DNA of 64,000 nt from JAFGHJ01 sp964534175 (GTDB lineage: Bacteria > Hydrothermota > UBA3072), in contig CAZHNS010000007.1 of the NCBI GenBank assembly GCA_964534175.1, positions 20,359 to 84,358 of the forward strand, given 5' to 3'. The position numbers and the translations under genes were made by a program. This document shows positions 25,748 to 34,753 of the stretch, in pieces. The notes beneath the pieces are model-generated. The model was given only the letters and a program-made list of their open reading frames with translations, searched no databases and was not told where the DNA came from. Numbering within the stretch: the first letter of the stretch is position 1; every line of letters starts with the position of its first letter.

Positions 25748-28700
25748 GTTTCACTCACCTTCACGTTCACAGTCATTATTCAATATTAGACGGCGGAATA
25801 AAAATCCCGGATCTGATATCTCAGGTAAAGAATTTAGGCATGGACTCGATTGCCCTCACCGATCACGGTAACCTATTCGGAGCATTCGAGTTTTACCAGG
25901 AAGCCGTAAAAAATCAAATAAAACCAATTATCGGGATGGAAGGGTATTTTTCGACAGAAGGGAGAAAAAAGAAGTCTAAAAATTACCACATAACCTTGTG
26001 GGCAAAAAACTCCAAAGGATATAACAATCTGATGAAATTATCCTCCCTGGCGTTTATGGAAGGCTTTTACAGAAAGCCAAGACTGGATAGGGAAATTTTA
26101 TTAAAATACAAAGAAGGAATAATAGTAGGAAGCGCTTGCAGAAACGGAATTATACCTGCATTTGTTGCCGAGGGTGAATTAGAAAAAGCAGAAGAGTTAA
26201 TAAGTTTCTTCAAAAAAGAGTTTAAAGAAGACTTTTATATAGAAATAATGCGAGTCGGTCTTGAGAGGGAAATCGAGGTAAACGAAAAACTGATAGAATT
26301 TTCCAAAAATTTTGATGTACCGATAATAGCAACTAACGATGTCCATTACTTGAAAAAAGAAGACTCTAAAAGTCACGAAATTTTACTTTTACTTCAGACA
26401 AAGAAAACAATTAGCGAAGAAAACGGCTTGAAATTACCTACGGACAATTTTTATCTCCGGCCACCCGAAGAAATGGAAGAATTGTTCAAAGATATACCCG
26501 AGGCCATTGAAAACACACAGGATTTTAAGGAAAAATGTATACCCGTTCCCTTCGAAACTGACAAAACGCTCTTACCTTCAATAGAAATACCAAAAGGTTT
26601 TAAAGGAATAGAAGAATATCTCGAACATCTTGCAAGAGAAGGGCTTGAAAAAAGACTAAAAAGAGTTACTCCGGGTGAAGAAGACCGCCTTCAATATGAA
26701 CTTTCAGTAATTAACGAATTGGGGCTGGCAGGTTATTTCCTCATAATTAAAGACATCGTTGATTTTGCCAAAGAACAAGGAATACCTGTGGGACCGGGAA
26801 GAGGCTCAGCTACGAGCAGTCTTGTTCTCTACAGCCTTGGTATAACAAACGTGAATCCTTTAAAACACGGACTTATCTTTGAACGTTTTTTAAACCCGCA
26901 AAGAGTTTCAATGGCAGACGTGGATATAGATTTCTCGGATGTAAGACGCGATGAGGTCGTTCAACATATTAAGAAAAAATACGGAGAGAGAAACGTTGCT
27001 CAAATCATAACTTTTAGTATTTTAAAAGCCAGATCCGTAGTAAGAGACGTAGGCAGGGTACTTGAAATTCCTTACGGCGACTGCGATGAAATCGCCAAAG
27101 AGATAGAAAGAGAGCAATCAGTCGAAGAAGCAATAAACAGTTCAAGTGAATTAAAGGAAAAAATCGGGAGTAGAGCGGATTTAAAAGAGCTTATTGAACT
27201 TGCCAAAAAACTCGAAGGTTTAATCAGACAAACTTCCACTCACGCGGCTGGAGTTGTAATCGCCCCTGGTGACATTACTGATTTTGTACCTTTATTTGTA
27301 AGTACTACAGGCAAAGAAAAAATAATTACTACCCAATTTTCAATGGAAACTTTAGAAAGATTGGGACTATTAAAAGTAGATATTCTGGGACTTAAGACTC
27401 TTACTGTTATACAGGAAACCCTTAAAAATATTAAACAAAAACTGGATATTTACAATTTGGATAAAAACGACAAAAAAACTTATGAGCTTATAAGAAGAGG
27501 AGACACAACAGGAGTGTTCCAGCTCGAATCAGAGGGCATGAAAAAAATGCTCAGAAAAATTCAGCCAAGCGACTTCTCAGACCTGGTTGCGTCAGTCGCG
27601 TTGTACAGACCGGGACCTCTTCAAAACATTGATCAGGATGAATTCGCTCTGAGAAAAAAAGGTAAAATAGATCCGGAATATCCCCATCCAAAATTAAAGG
27701 GTGTGTTAGAGGAAACTTACGGGATAATGCTTTATCAGGAACAGGTAATGAAAATAGCGAATATCCTCGCAGGTTTTTCTCTGGGAGAAGCAGATATTTT
27801 AAGAAAAGCAATGGGAAAGAAAAAGATGGACGTAATGCAATCAATGGGAGAAAAGTTTATAGAAGGCTGTGTTAAAAATAAGATTTCTAAAAATCAAGCA
27901 GAAGATATATTTGAAAGAATGAGCTCCTTTGCCAAATATGGATTTAATAAAGCCCACTCTGTATCTTACGCAGAAATCGCCTATCAGACAGCATATCTAA
28001 AAGCCCATTATCCAACCGAGTTTTATGCCGCCTCTCTTACAAGCAACATAGGCGCAGAAGTGGAAGACATAAGAAAATTCATAAAAGATGCACGAAAACA
28101 CGGAATAGAAATAAAACCTCCCGATATAAATGTTTCCAGTTATGAATTTACTCCTGAAAAAAACTCAATTCGTTACGGTCTGGGAGGAATAAAAAACGTC
28201 GGAAAAAACGCCGTACTGGAAATTATAAAAGAAAAAGAAAAGAAAAAATTCAAGGATTTCTTTGACTTCGTAGAAAGGGCCGGCGGAAGATTGGTTAACA
28301 AGAAAGTAATAGAGAGTCTTATTAAAGCAGGTGCTTTCGATTCCCTAGAAGAAAACAGGCATTCTTTACTCTCTTCTCTCCAGAATGCAATTGACTACGC
28401 AAAGACAAAGGAAAAAAGAAAAATGGAAACATTATTTGGAGACAAAAAGAAAGAATTAATTCCAACAACGCCATTCGACGAAGATGAAAAACTAAGATAC
28501 GAGCAGGAAGCATATGGGTTTTTCTTTTCCAGCCATCCTCTATCTCAATACGAAAAACTTTCCGAAGCACTTTTTACTCCATCTACGAAATTAAAAGATT
28601 TACCTGCTAATAAATTAATCATCACCGGAGGGACTATAACAAAAGTGGATAAAAAGACATCAAAAAAGAATCGCCGATGGGCTAAATTAAATGTAGAGGA

Positions 28701-29109
28701 CGAAAATGGTTCATTTGAAGTACTGGTGTTTCCTAAATTATTCGAAGAATTCGGAAGCAAATTAGAATCGTTCGGCTCCGTAGTAATAAAAGGCAGAATC
28801 AAAGCTGATTCAATGAGCAATCAAGTTCAAGTGAGTGCGGAAAAAATAATGCCTTTAGATAAAATAGAAAATCATCTACGCGGCGCTTATCTCATTCTGG
28901 ACCTTGCGGGGTTAAGCGAAGAAGACATAACCGGCGTGAAAAAAGTTTTAGTCGAACATTCCGGAAAAATACCTCTTACAATACTCTGCAGAAATGATTA
29001 TGAAGAAATACGTCTGAGAGCCAAAGATATAAAAATAAAACCGGACGAACAAATGATACAAAAAGTAAATAAAATAATCGGAGAAGGGAGCATTCGCTTC
29101 ACTATATAA
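25744..29109 (+). CDS. dnaE: DNA polymerase III alpha subunit DnaE
   Basis: This is the replicative polymerase catalytic subunit, 1121 residues, slightly shorter than E. coli DnaE. The N-terminal PHP domain starts at FTHLHVHSHYSILDGG. The polymerase core has GPGRGSATSSLV, the catalytic acidic motif ADVDIDFSD, TSTHAAGVV, and YGIMLYQEQVMKIAN. The finger and HhH region includes FNKAHSVSYAEIAYQTAYLKAHYP. The C-terminal OB fold contains IITGGTITKVDKKTSK. It is translationally coupled to the CBS gene and followed 10 bases later by a small barrel-like gene with its own GGAGG. Confidence 0.97.
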   Translation: MSFTHLHVHSHYSILDGGIKIPDLISQVKNLGMDSIALTDHGNLFGAFEFYQEAVKNQIKPIIGMEGYFSTEGRKKKSKNYHITLWAKNSKGYNNLMKLSSLAFMEGFYRKPRLDREILLKYKEGIIVGSACRNGIIPAFVAEGELEKAEELISFFKKEFKEDFYIEIMRVGLEREIEVNEKLIEFSKNFDVPIIATNDVHYLKKEDSKSHEILLLLQTKKTISEENGLKLPTDNFYLRPPEEMEELFKDIPEAIENTQDFKEKCIPVPFETDKTLLPSIEIPKGFKGIEEYLEHLAREGLEKRLKRVTPGEEDRLQYELSVINELGLAGYFLIIKDIVDFAKEQGIPVGPGRGSATSSLVLYSLGITNVNPLKHGLIFERFLNPQRVSMADVDIDFSDVRRDEVVQHIKKKYGERNVAQIITFSILKARSVVRDVGRVLEIPYGDCDEIAKEIEREQSVEEAINSSSELKEKIGSRADLKELIELAKKLEGLIRQTSTHAAGVVIAPGDITDFVPLFVSTTGKEKIITTQFSMETLERLGLLKVDILGLKTLTVIQETLKNIKQKLDIYNLDKNDKKTYELIRRGDTTGVFQLESEGMKKMLRKIQPSDFSDLVASVALYRPGPLQNIDQDEFALRKKGKIDPEYPHPKLKGVLEETYGIMLYQEQVMKIANILAGFSLGEADILRKAMGKKKMDVMQSMGEKFIEGCVKNKISKNQAEDIFERMSSFAKYGFNKAHSVSYAEIAYQTAYLKAHYPTEFYAASLTSNIGAEVEDIRKFIKDARKHGIEIKPPDINVSSYEFTPEKNSIRYGLGGIKNVGKNAVLEIIKEKEKKKFKDFFDFVERAGGRLVNKKVIESLIKAGAFDSLEENRHSLLSSLQNAIDYAKTKEKRKMETLFGDKKKELIPTTPFDEDEKLRYEQEAYGFFFSSHPLSQYEKLSEALFTPSTKLKDLPANKLIITGGTITKVDKKTSKKNRRWAKLNVEDENGSFEVLVFPKLFEEFGSKLESFGSVVIKGRIKADSMSNQVQVSAEKIMPLDKIENHLRGAYLILDLAGLSEEDITGVKKVLVEHSGKIPLTILCRNDYEEIRLRAKDIKIKPDEQMIQKVNKIIGEGSIRFTI

Positions 29110-29119
29110 AGGAGGTTAA

Positions 29120-29749
29120 ATGATTCTTTTTATTTTATCTATGATTTCCTCTTACTACGAACCGATAACAGGAATTGATAATCCGTTACCTGTTCTTCTT
29201 TATCACGGAGAAGTCATTATACATATAAAAGAAGAACCAATAGATCACTTAAGAGCCAAGATAGGTGTTGGAATATGGAACGGTATTATTCTTAGCACAA
29301 GCTTTGGCGGAACAAATATCGTGGGGGAAGGAAATATCGAGTGGGAAGACAGACCCGCTCTCGACCTTCGAATTCGATTATTCGGTAACGGTATAATAGA
29401 AAGTGTCTTTGGATACAATGATGAACCAATCGAAGATTACGCTAAAAAATATTTATTTGCAACTATGGGAATACATATGTTCCCGGGATTAATACTTGCC
29501 GGTGGAGCTAATTATAACTATGAAGATGATAACGGGGTGGATTTCTTTGGGAATGCGGCTCTGAATTTAGGAGAGGCTCATACTTTCCACTTAGAATATA
29601 TAATGGGGATTAACGACGGATATAAGAACCGATTTAATCTTGGCTATAAGTTACAATCCGGAAGCCTGGGAATTCAGTTTGACCTGAAGAACATCTTCTC
29701 AGACAACATCGGAAGGCAACTCCAGATATATTACAGGGAAAGTTTCTGA
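29120..29749 (+). CDS. Small predicted outer-membrane beta-barrel protein, function unknown
   Basis: The 209-residue protein has a short hydrophobic N-terminus (MILFILSMISS) that could be a signal peptide. It is rich in alternating aromatic/glycine strands ending in an amphipathic strand (RQLQIYYRESF), which resembles an 8- to 10-stranded barrel C-terminus. I do not recognise the family. It has a strong ribosome site (AAAGGAGGT) right after dnaE, and its stop overlaps the purA start (TGATG), so it is embedded in a housekeeping operon. A barrel is inferred from composition and not proven. Confidence 0.6.
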   Translation: MILFILSMISSYYEPITGIDNPLPVLLYHGEVIIHIKEEPIDHLRAKIGVGIWNGIILSTSFGGTNIVGEGNIEWEDRPALDLRIRLFGNGIIESVFGYNDEPIEDYAKKYLFATMGIHMFPGLILAGGANYNYEDDNGVDFFGNAALNLGEAHTFHLEYIMGINDGYKNRFNLGYKLQSGSLGIQFDLKNIFSDNIGRQLQIYYRESF

Positions 29750-30963
29750 TGGGTAAAGAAAAGAACAAAGTAAACGCCGCTATTATAGGGCTTCAATGGG
29801 GTGATGAAGGTAAAGGAAAACTAATAGATAATCTTGCCGGTTCCTTCGACGCGGTCTGCCGATATCAGGGAGGGGCAAATGCCGGACATACAGTCATATA
29901 CAACGGTGAAAAATTATCACTGCACCTTATCCCATCGGGTATTTTTCACCAGGATAAAATTTCGATAATCGGAAACGGAGTGGTAATTGACATAGTCCAG
30001 TTAATAAAAGAATTTGAGGAATTAAAAAAGAGAGGGATAGAAATAAACGACAACCTCAAGATAAGTAAGAGAAGTCATTTAATACTTCCTTCCTATTTCG
30101 AAGAAGAAAAGGAAATGAAAGAAGTAATTGGTACAACAGGAAGAGCAATAGGACCGGCCTATGCTAATAAAATACTGAGAAAAGGAATACGAATGGGAGA
30201 TATTCTCTCTACCGATTATTTATCAAAATTCAATTTGCCACCTGAATATCTAAAGACTTTAGAATCATTCAGTAAAGATTATGGACATATGATAACAGAT
30301 ACGGTAGAACTTCTTCGAAAACTCCTAAAAGATAATAAGAAAATAATATTTGAAGGAGCTCAGGGAGTTCTCTTAGATATCGACTTTGGAACATATCCTT
30401 ATGTAACCTCATCTAATCCTACACCCGGAGGAATTTTATCCGGAAGCGGTATTCCTCCTAACTACATTTCTAATATTTTTGGAGTTACAAAAGCATATAC
30501 CACAAGAGTAGGTAAAGGTCCCTTCCCAAGCAGGATGGAAAGAGAAACAGAAGAACTTATTCGAAACAGGGGTAAAGAATTCGGAGCAACCACAGGAAGA
30601 CCAAGAAATTGCGGCTGGTTAGACCTCGTGGCCTTAAAATTTACCAGCTGGATATCCGGCGTCACAGAAATAATCGTTACAAAGATCGACGTTTTAGACG
30701 GTCTTCAGGAAGTTAAAATAGCTACCGTTTACGAAATTGATGGAGAGAGAATAGAATATTTCCCTTCGGAAGTCTGGAAATTAGAAAAAGCTAAACCTAT
30801 TTATACAAGCCTTCCTGGATGGGAAAACACAAAATCCATCAGAAATTATGCGGATTTACCCACTGAGGCAAAAAACTTTATAAAATTTGTCGAAGATACT
30901 ACAGAAGTGAAAATAGGTTATATATCGACAGGCGTAGAAAGGGGTGATTTAATTCGTGTTTAG
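29749..30963 (+). CDS. purA: Adenylosuccinate synthetase PurA
   Basis: PurA converts IMP and aspartate to adenylosuccinate with GTP, the first step from IMP to AMP. Diagnostic motifs are GLQWGDEGKGKLID at the N-terminus (catalytic Asp and His loop), GGANAGHTV, GTTGRAIGPAY, FEGAQGVLLDIDFGTYPYVTSSNP, and the aspartate-binding GATTGRPRNCGWLD. At 404 residues it is a little shorter than the usual 420-430. It overlaps the preceding gene by one base and secA by 8 bases. Confidence 0.96.
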   Translation: MGKEKNKVNAAIIGLQWGDEGKGKLIDNLAGSFDAVCRYQGGANAGHTVIYNGEKLSLHLIPSGIFHQDKISIIGNGVVIDIVQLIKEFEELKKRGIEINDNLKISKRSHLILPSYFEEEKEMKEVIGTTGRAIGPAYANKILRKGIRMGDILSTDYLSKFNLPPEYLKTLESFSKDYGHMITDTVELLRKLLKDNKKIIFEGAQGVLLDIDFGTYPYVTSSNPTPGGILSGSGIPPNYISNIFGVTKAYTTRVGKGPFPSRMERETEELIRNRGKEFGATTGRPRNCGWLDLVALKFTSWISGVTEIIVTKIDVLDGLQEVKIATVYEIDGERIEYFPSEVWKLEKAKPIYTSLPGWENTKSIRNYADLPTEAKNFIKFVEDTTEVKIGYISTGVERGDLIRV

Positions 30964-33900
30964 ACTCTTAAAAAAGATAATCCCATCCCATAATGAAAGA
31001 ATTCTAAACAAGCTGTATCCGAGCGTAGGAAAAATAAACAGCAAATTCGAAGAATATAAAAAAGTCCAGGAAGCTGACCTTCCAAAAATTACAGAAGAAT
31101 TCAAAACAAGATTAAAAGAAGGCGAAACTGTCGACGATATAATGGTAGAAAGTTTTGCACTGGTAAAAAGAACATGCGAACTTTTATTGGGTAAAAAGTG
31201 GAATGTAACCGACCTGGAATGGGAATGGGCAATGGTCCCTTACGACGTACAAATAGTGGGAGCCATCGTAATGCATCGGGGAAACATCGCGGAAATGAAA
31301 ACAGGGGAAGGAAAAACTCTCGTAGCCACAATGCCGCTGTATTTAAATGCTCTTTCCGGAAAGGGTGCTCATCTGGTTACGGTAAACGATTATCTCGCGA
31401 GAAGAGATAAAGAATGGATGGGAAAAATTTACGAGACTCTTGGGCTTACCGTCGGCGTAATAATATCAGATATGAAACCGGAAGAAAGAATAAAAGAATA
31501 CAACTGCGATATAACTTATGGCACCAACAACGAATTTGGATTCGATTATCTTCGTGACAATATGGCAGTTATACCCGAACATAGAGTACAGAGAGCACAC
31601 AATTTTGCGATAGTAGATGAGGTGGACTCCGTACTTATAGATGAAGCACGAACTCCTCTTATAATATCCGGACCTGTTCAACACTCAGTCACAAAACAGT
31701 ACGGCGAGCTTAAACCCGCCGTACAAAATTTAGTAAATAATCAGACTTTACTGGTAAATAGAACTATAGCAGAAGCAAAAAAATTACTTGAAGATAACAA
31801 AAGAGATGAAGCCGGAGAAAAACTACTAATAGCTAAAAGAGGGAATCCGAAAAACAAACAACTACTGAAGCTGCAGCAAAGCGGAGAAGTTGAAGGGCTC
31901 TTACAGGAAACAGAATCACGTTTTATGAAGGATAAAAGATTACACGAAATAGATGAAAAACTTTATTTTGCCATAGACGAAAGAGAGAACTCCACGAATA
32001 TTTCTGAAATGGGACAGGAAATAATTATAAAGAGAGAATCTAAAAATTTCTTCCAGCTTCCGGACCTCTCAATCGCCCTCGCAGAAATCGAAAAAGACAA
32101 CTCTCTTTCAAACAGAGAAAAAATAGTTCAAAAAGAAGCAATTGAAAGAGACTACGCGGAAAAATCAGAAAGAATACACGCAGCCAATCAACTGATAAAA
32201 GCTTATACACTATTCGAAAAAGATGTTGAATACATAGTAAAACAGGGTAGAGTAATTATAGTAGATGAATTCACAGGAAGGCTAATGCCCGGGAGAAGAT
32301 TTTCGGATGGTCTTCATCAGGCGTTAGAAGCAAAAGAAGATGTAGAAGTTGAAAGAGAAACACAAACTTTTGCTACCATAACTCTACAAAATTACTTCAA
32401 AATGTACGATAAACTTGCCGGAATGACAGGAACAGCTGCAACAGAAGCGGAAGAATTTGCGCAGATATATGATTTAGATGTCGTTCAGATACCAACAAAT
32501 AAACCGGTAAGAAGAATCGACCATGACGATTTGATTTACAGAACAAAAAGAGAAAAATACAACGCAATAGTAAAAAGAATTAAAGACTTGCACAATAAAG
32601 GTCTGCCTGTTCTTGTGGGTACAGTCTCCGTAGATATATCCGAATTAATATCAAGAATGTTAAACAGAGAAGGCATACCTCACCAGGTCTTAAACGCTAA
32701 ATACCACGAAAAAGAATCAAAAATCATATCCCACGCAGGAGAAAAAGGACAGGTAACAATTGCAACCAACATGGCAGGTAGGGGAACAGATATAAAACCG
32801 ACAAGGGAAATAATTAAATGTGAGGAATGTTTTATCATTGCAGAAAAAGGACAGAAAATCAATGAAAACATAGACGTTGAAAAATGCAGAGAGGATGTAC
32901 CCTGCGGCCTGCACGTTATCGGAACAGCAAGACACGAGGCAAGAAGAATAGATAACCAGTTAAGAGGTAGATCGGGTCGTCAAGGTGATCCGGGCGCATC
33001 CCGTTTTTATATATCGCTTGAAGACGATCTGATGCGAGTATTCGCTACGGAAAGAATAGCCAGCGCAATGGACAGGATGGGTATCGAAGACGGTGACTCT
33101 GTTAAGCATCCTTTAATCTCAAGAGCAATAGAAAATGCTCAGAGACGAGTTGAACGGATGAACTTCGATATTAGAAAAAGACTTTTAGAATACGACGATG
33201 TAATGAATAAACAAAGAGAAGTTATTTACGATATTAGAAACAGTATTTTAGACGGAGAAAATTTAAAAGACAGAGTAATGGAATGGACCGATGATACGCT
33301 CGATGTGATTTTCGATTCCTATTTAATCGGCAGGTATCCCGAAGAATGGGATATTGAAGCCTTGCGTTCTGATTTAATCGAATTCTTCTTAATAGATTTT
33401 GACAAAGAAAAAAGTAAAATAGAAGAAATAAAAAGAAACGAATTGGAAGAATCCCTAAGAAAAACTGTAAAGTCAAAATATGAAGAAAAAGAAGAAATTG
33501 TCGGACAAGAAAACATGAGACATTTCGAGAGAATGGTAATATTAAGGATAATAGATGATGAGTGGAGAAATCATTTATACGAACTGGATGCCCTTAGAGA
33601 GGGTATCAACTTAAGAAGCTTCGCTCAAAAGGATCCACTGGTAGAGTACAAAAGAGAATCTTACGGAATGTTTGAAGAACTTCTTTATAATATCGGAAAA
33701 AATGCTGTTCGATTGCTTTATCGTTTCAGGCCGGAAGCCGTAAAGGCACCTGAAGAAGTAAAGGGAGAAGAAGTAAAGGAACAGTTCAAAGGTATCGAAA
33801 AAGAAACTAAACCGACTGAACAGAAAAAAATCATAACTCCAAAAACGACGATACCGACAATAGGAAAACCTAAGCTGGATCAAAAATTCAGGGAGGAGGT

Positions 33901-34012
33901 TGCTAAATTGCAAAAAGAAGGAAAAAGAATAAAAGATATTGGAAGGAACGACAAGTGTCCATGTGGAAGTGAAAAGAAGTTTAAAAAATGTCATGGGAAG
34001 TGGCTAAAATGA
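30956..34012 (+). CDS. secA: Preprotein translocase ATPase SecA
   Basis: SecA drives secretory proteins through SecYEG. The 1018-residue protein has Walker A MKTGEGKTL, DEVDSVLIDEARTPL, TGTAATEAEEF, NMAGRGTDIK and QLRGRSGRQGDPGASRFY. It ends in the SEC-C zinc motif CPCGSEKKFKKCHG. Two inserts stand out. A charged helical insert of about 100 residues follows ISGPVQHS, as is known from FCB-group SecA. A four-cysteine insert (Cys622, 625, 644, 650) precedes LHVIGTARHEARR. The start is GTG 30956 inside the purA end. It is followed by lepB in ATGA overlap. Confidence 0.96.
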   Translation: MFRLLKKIIPSHNERILNKLYPSVGKINSKFEEYKKVQEADLPKITEEFKTRLKEGETVDDIMVESFALVKRTCELLLGKKWNVTDLEWEWAMVPYDVQIVGAIVMHRGNIAEMKTGEGKTLVATMPLYLNALSGKGAHLVTVNDYLARRDKEWMGKIYETLGLTVGVIISDMKPEERIKEYNCDITYGTNNEFGFDYLRDNMAVIPEHRVQRAHNFAIVDEVDSVLIDEARTPLIISGPVQHSVTKQYGELKPAVQNLVNNQTLLVNRTIAEAKKLLEDNKRDEAGEKLLIAKRGNPKNKQLLKLQQSGEVEGLLQETESRFMKDKRLHEIDEKLYFAIDERENSTNISEMGQEIIIKRESKNFFQLPDLSIALAEIEKDNSLSNREKIVQKEAIERDYAEKSERIHAANQLIKAYTLFEKDVEYIVKQGRVIIVDEFTGRLMPGRRFSDGLHQALEAKEDVEVERETQTFATITLQNYFKMYDKLAGMTGTAATEAEEFAQIYDLDVVQIPTNKPVRRIDHDDLIYRTKREKYNAIVKRIKDLHNKGLPVLVGTVSVDISELISRMLNREGIPHQVLNAKYHEKESKIISHAGEKGQVTIATNMAGRGTDIKPTREIIKCEECFIIAEKGQKINENIDVEKCREDVPCGLHVIGTARHEARRIDNQLRGRSGRQGDPGASRFYISLEDDLMRVFATERIASAMDRMGIEDGDSVKHPLISRAIENAQRRVERMNFDIRKRLLEYDDVMNKQREVIYDIRNSILDGENLKDRVMEWTDDTLDVIFDSYLIGRYPEEWDIEALRSDLIEFFLIDFDKEKSKIEEIKRNELEESLRKTVKSKYEEKEEIVGQENMRHFERMVILRIIDDEWRNHLYELDALREGINLRSFAQKDPLVEYKRESYGMFEELLYNIGKNAVRLLYRFRPEAVKAPEEVKGEEVKEQFKGIEKETKPTEQKKIITPKTTIPTIGKPKLDQKFREEVAKLQKEGKRIKDIGRNDKCPCGSEKKFKKCHGKWLK

Positions 34013-34722
34013 TTGATAAACAAAAAATATGGAAAGAAGTTAAATCATGGCTTATCGCTATTGGAATAATCCTTTTCCTACGTGGTTTTATAGTTCAAAC
34101 CTTCAATGTGCCAACGGGATCGATGAAAGACACAATTCTTATTGGTGATTTTTTAATCGTAAATAGACTAAAATACGGTATAAAGCTACCTTTCACGGAT
34201 AAATATTTAATCAGATATAACAAACCAGAAAAGGGTGAAATTATCGTGTTCCGCTACCCTCTTGGCGGGAACGGCATATTTAACAATACAAACTTTGTAA
34301 AAAGATGTGTTGCCGTAGCCGGGGATACGGTATATCTTCAACATAAAATTCTCTTCATAAACGGCGAAAGCGTAAACGCGGATTACACTTCGCACAGAGA
34401 TACAAAAGAATATCCTCCTCTCAATGTAAAAAATGAACTATTCCAGAATTTATGGAAAGAACGAAAGTTAAAGAATTATCCTAATGTGAGAGATAATTTC
34501 GGACCCATAGTTATCCCTGAAGGTCATGTTTTCGCGATGGGCGACAACAGAGACGAATCCGATGATTCGAGATTCTGGGGACCGGTGCCAATCAATAACA
34601 TATCAGGAACTCCTTTATTAATTTACTGGTCATGGAAACCTCAGATCCCCCTAATTTCATTTTTCAGAAAAGTCCGGTGGAAACGAATAGGTAAGATATT
34701 TACAAAAGAATCTACGATTTAA
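34009..34722 (+). CDS. lepB: Signal peptidase I
   Basis: This inner-membrane serine/lysine protease removes signal peptides from exported proteins. One N-terminal membrane helix (WLIAIGIILFLRGFIV) precedes the catalytic serine in PTGSMKDT and the catalytic lysine in VKRCVAVAGDTV. Box E is GDNRDESDDSRFWGPV. The ATG at 34009 overlaps the secA stop (ATGA); an in-frame ATG at 33988 would add seven residues. The secA-lepB pairing makes a small secretion operon. 237 residues is normal. Confidence 0.94.
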   Translation: MIDKQKIWKEVKSWLIAIGIILFLRGFIVQTFNVPTGSMKDTILIGDFLIVNRLKYGIKLPFTDKYLIRYNKPEKGEIIVFRYPLGGNGIFNNTNFVKRCVAVAGDTVYLQHKILFINGESVNADYTSHRDTKEYPPLNVKNELFQNLWKERKLKNYPNVRDNFGPIVIPEGHVFAMGDNRDESDDSRFWGPVPINNISGTPLLIYWSWKPQIPLISFFRKVRWKRIGKIFTKESTI

Positions 34723-34753
34723 ATTTGTTCAACATTGTAAAAAAGAAGTAAAA

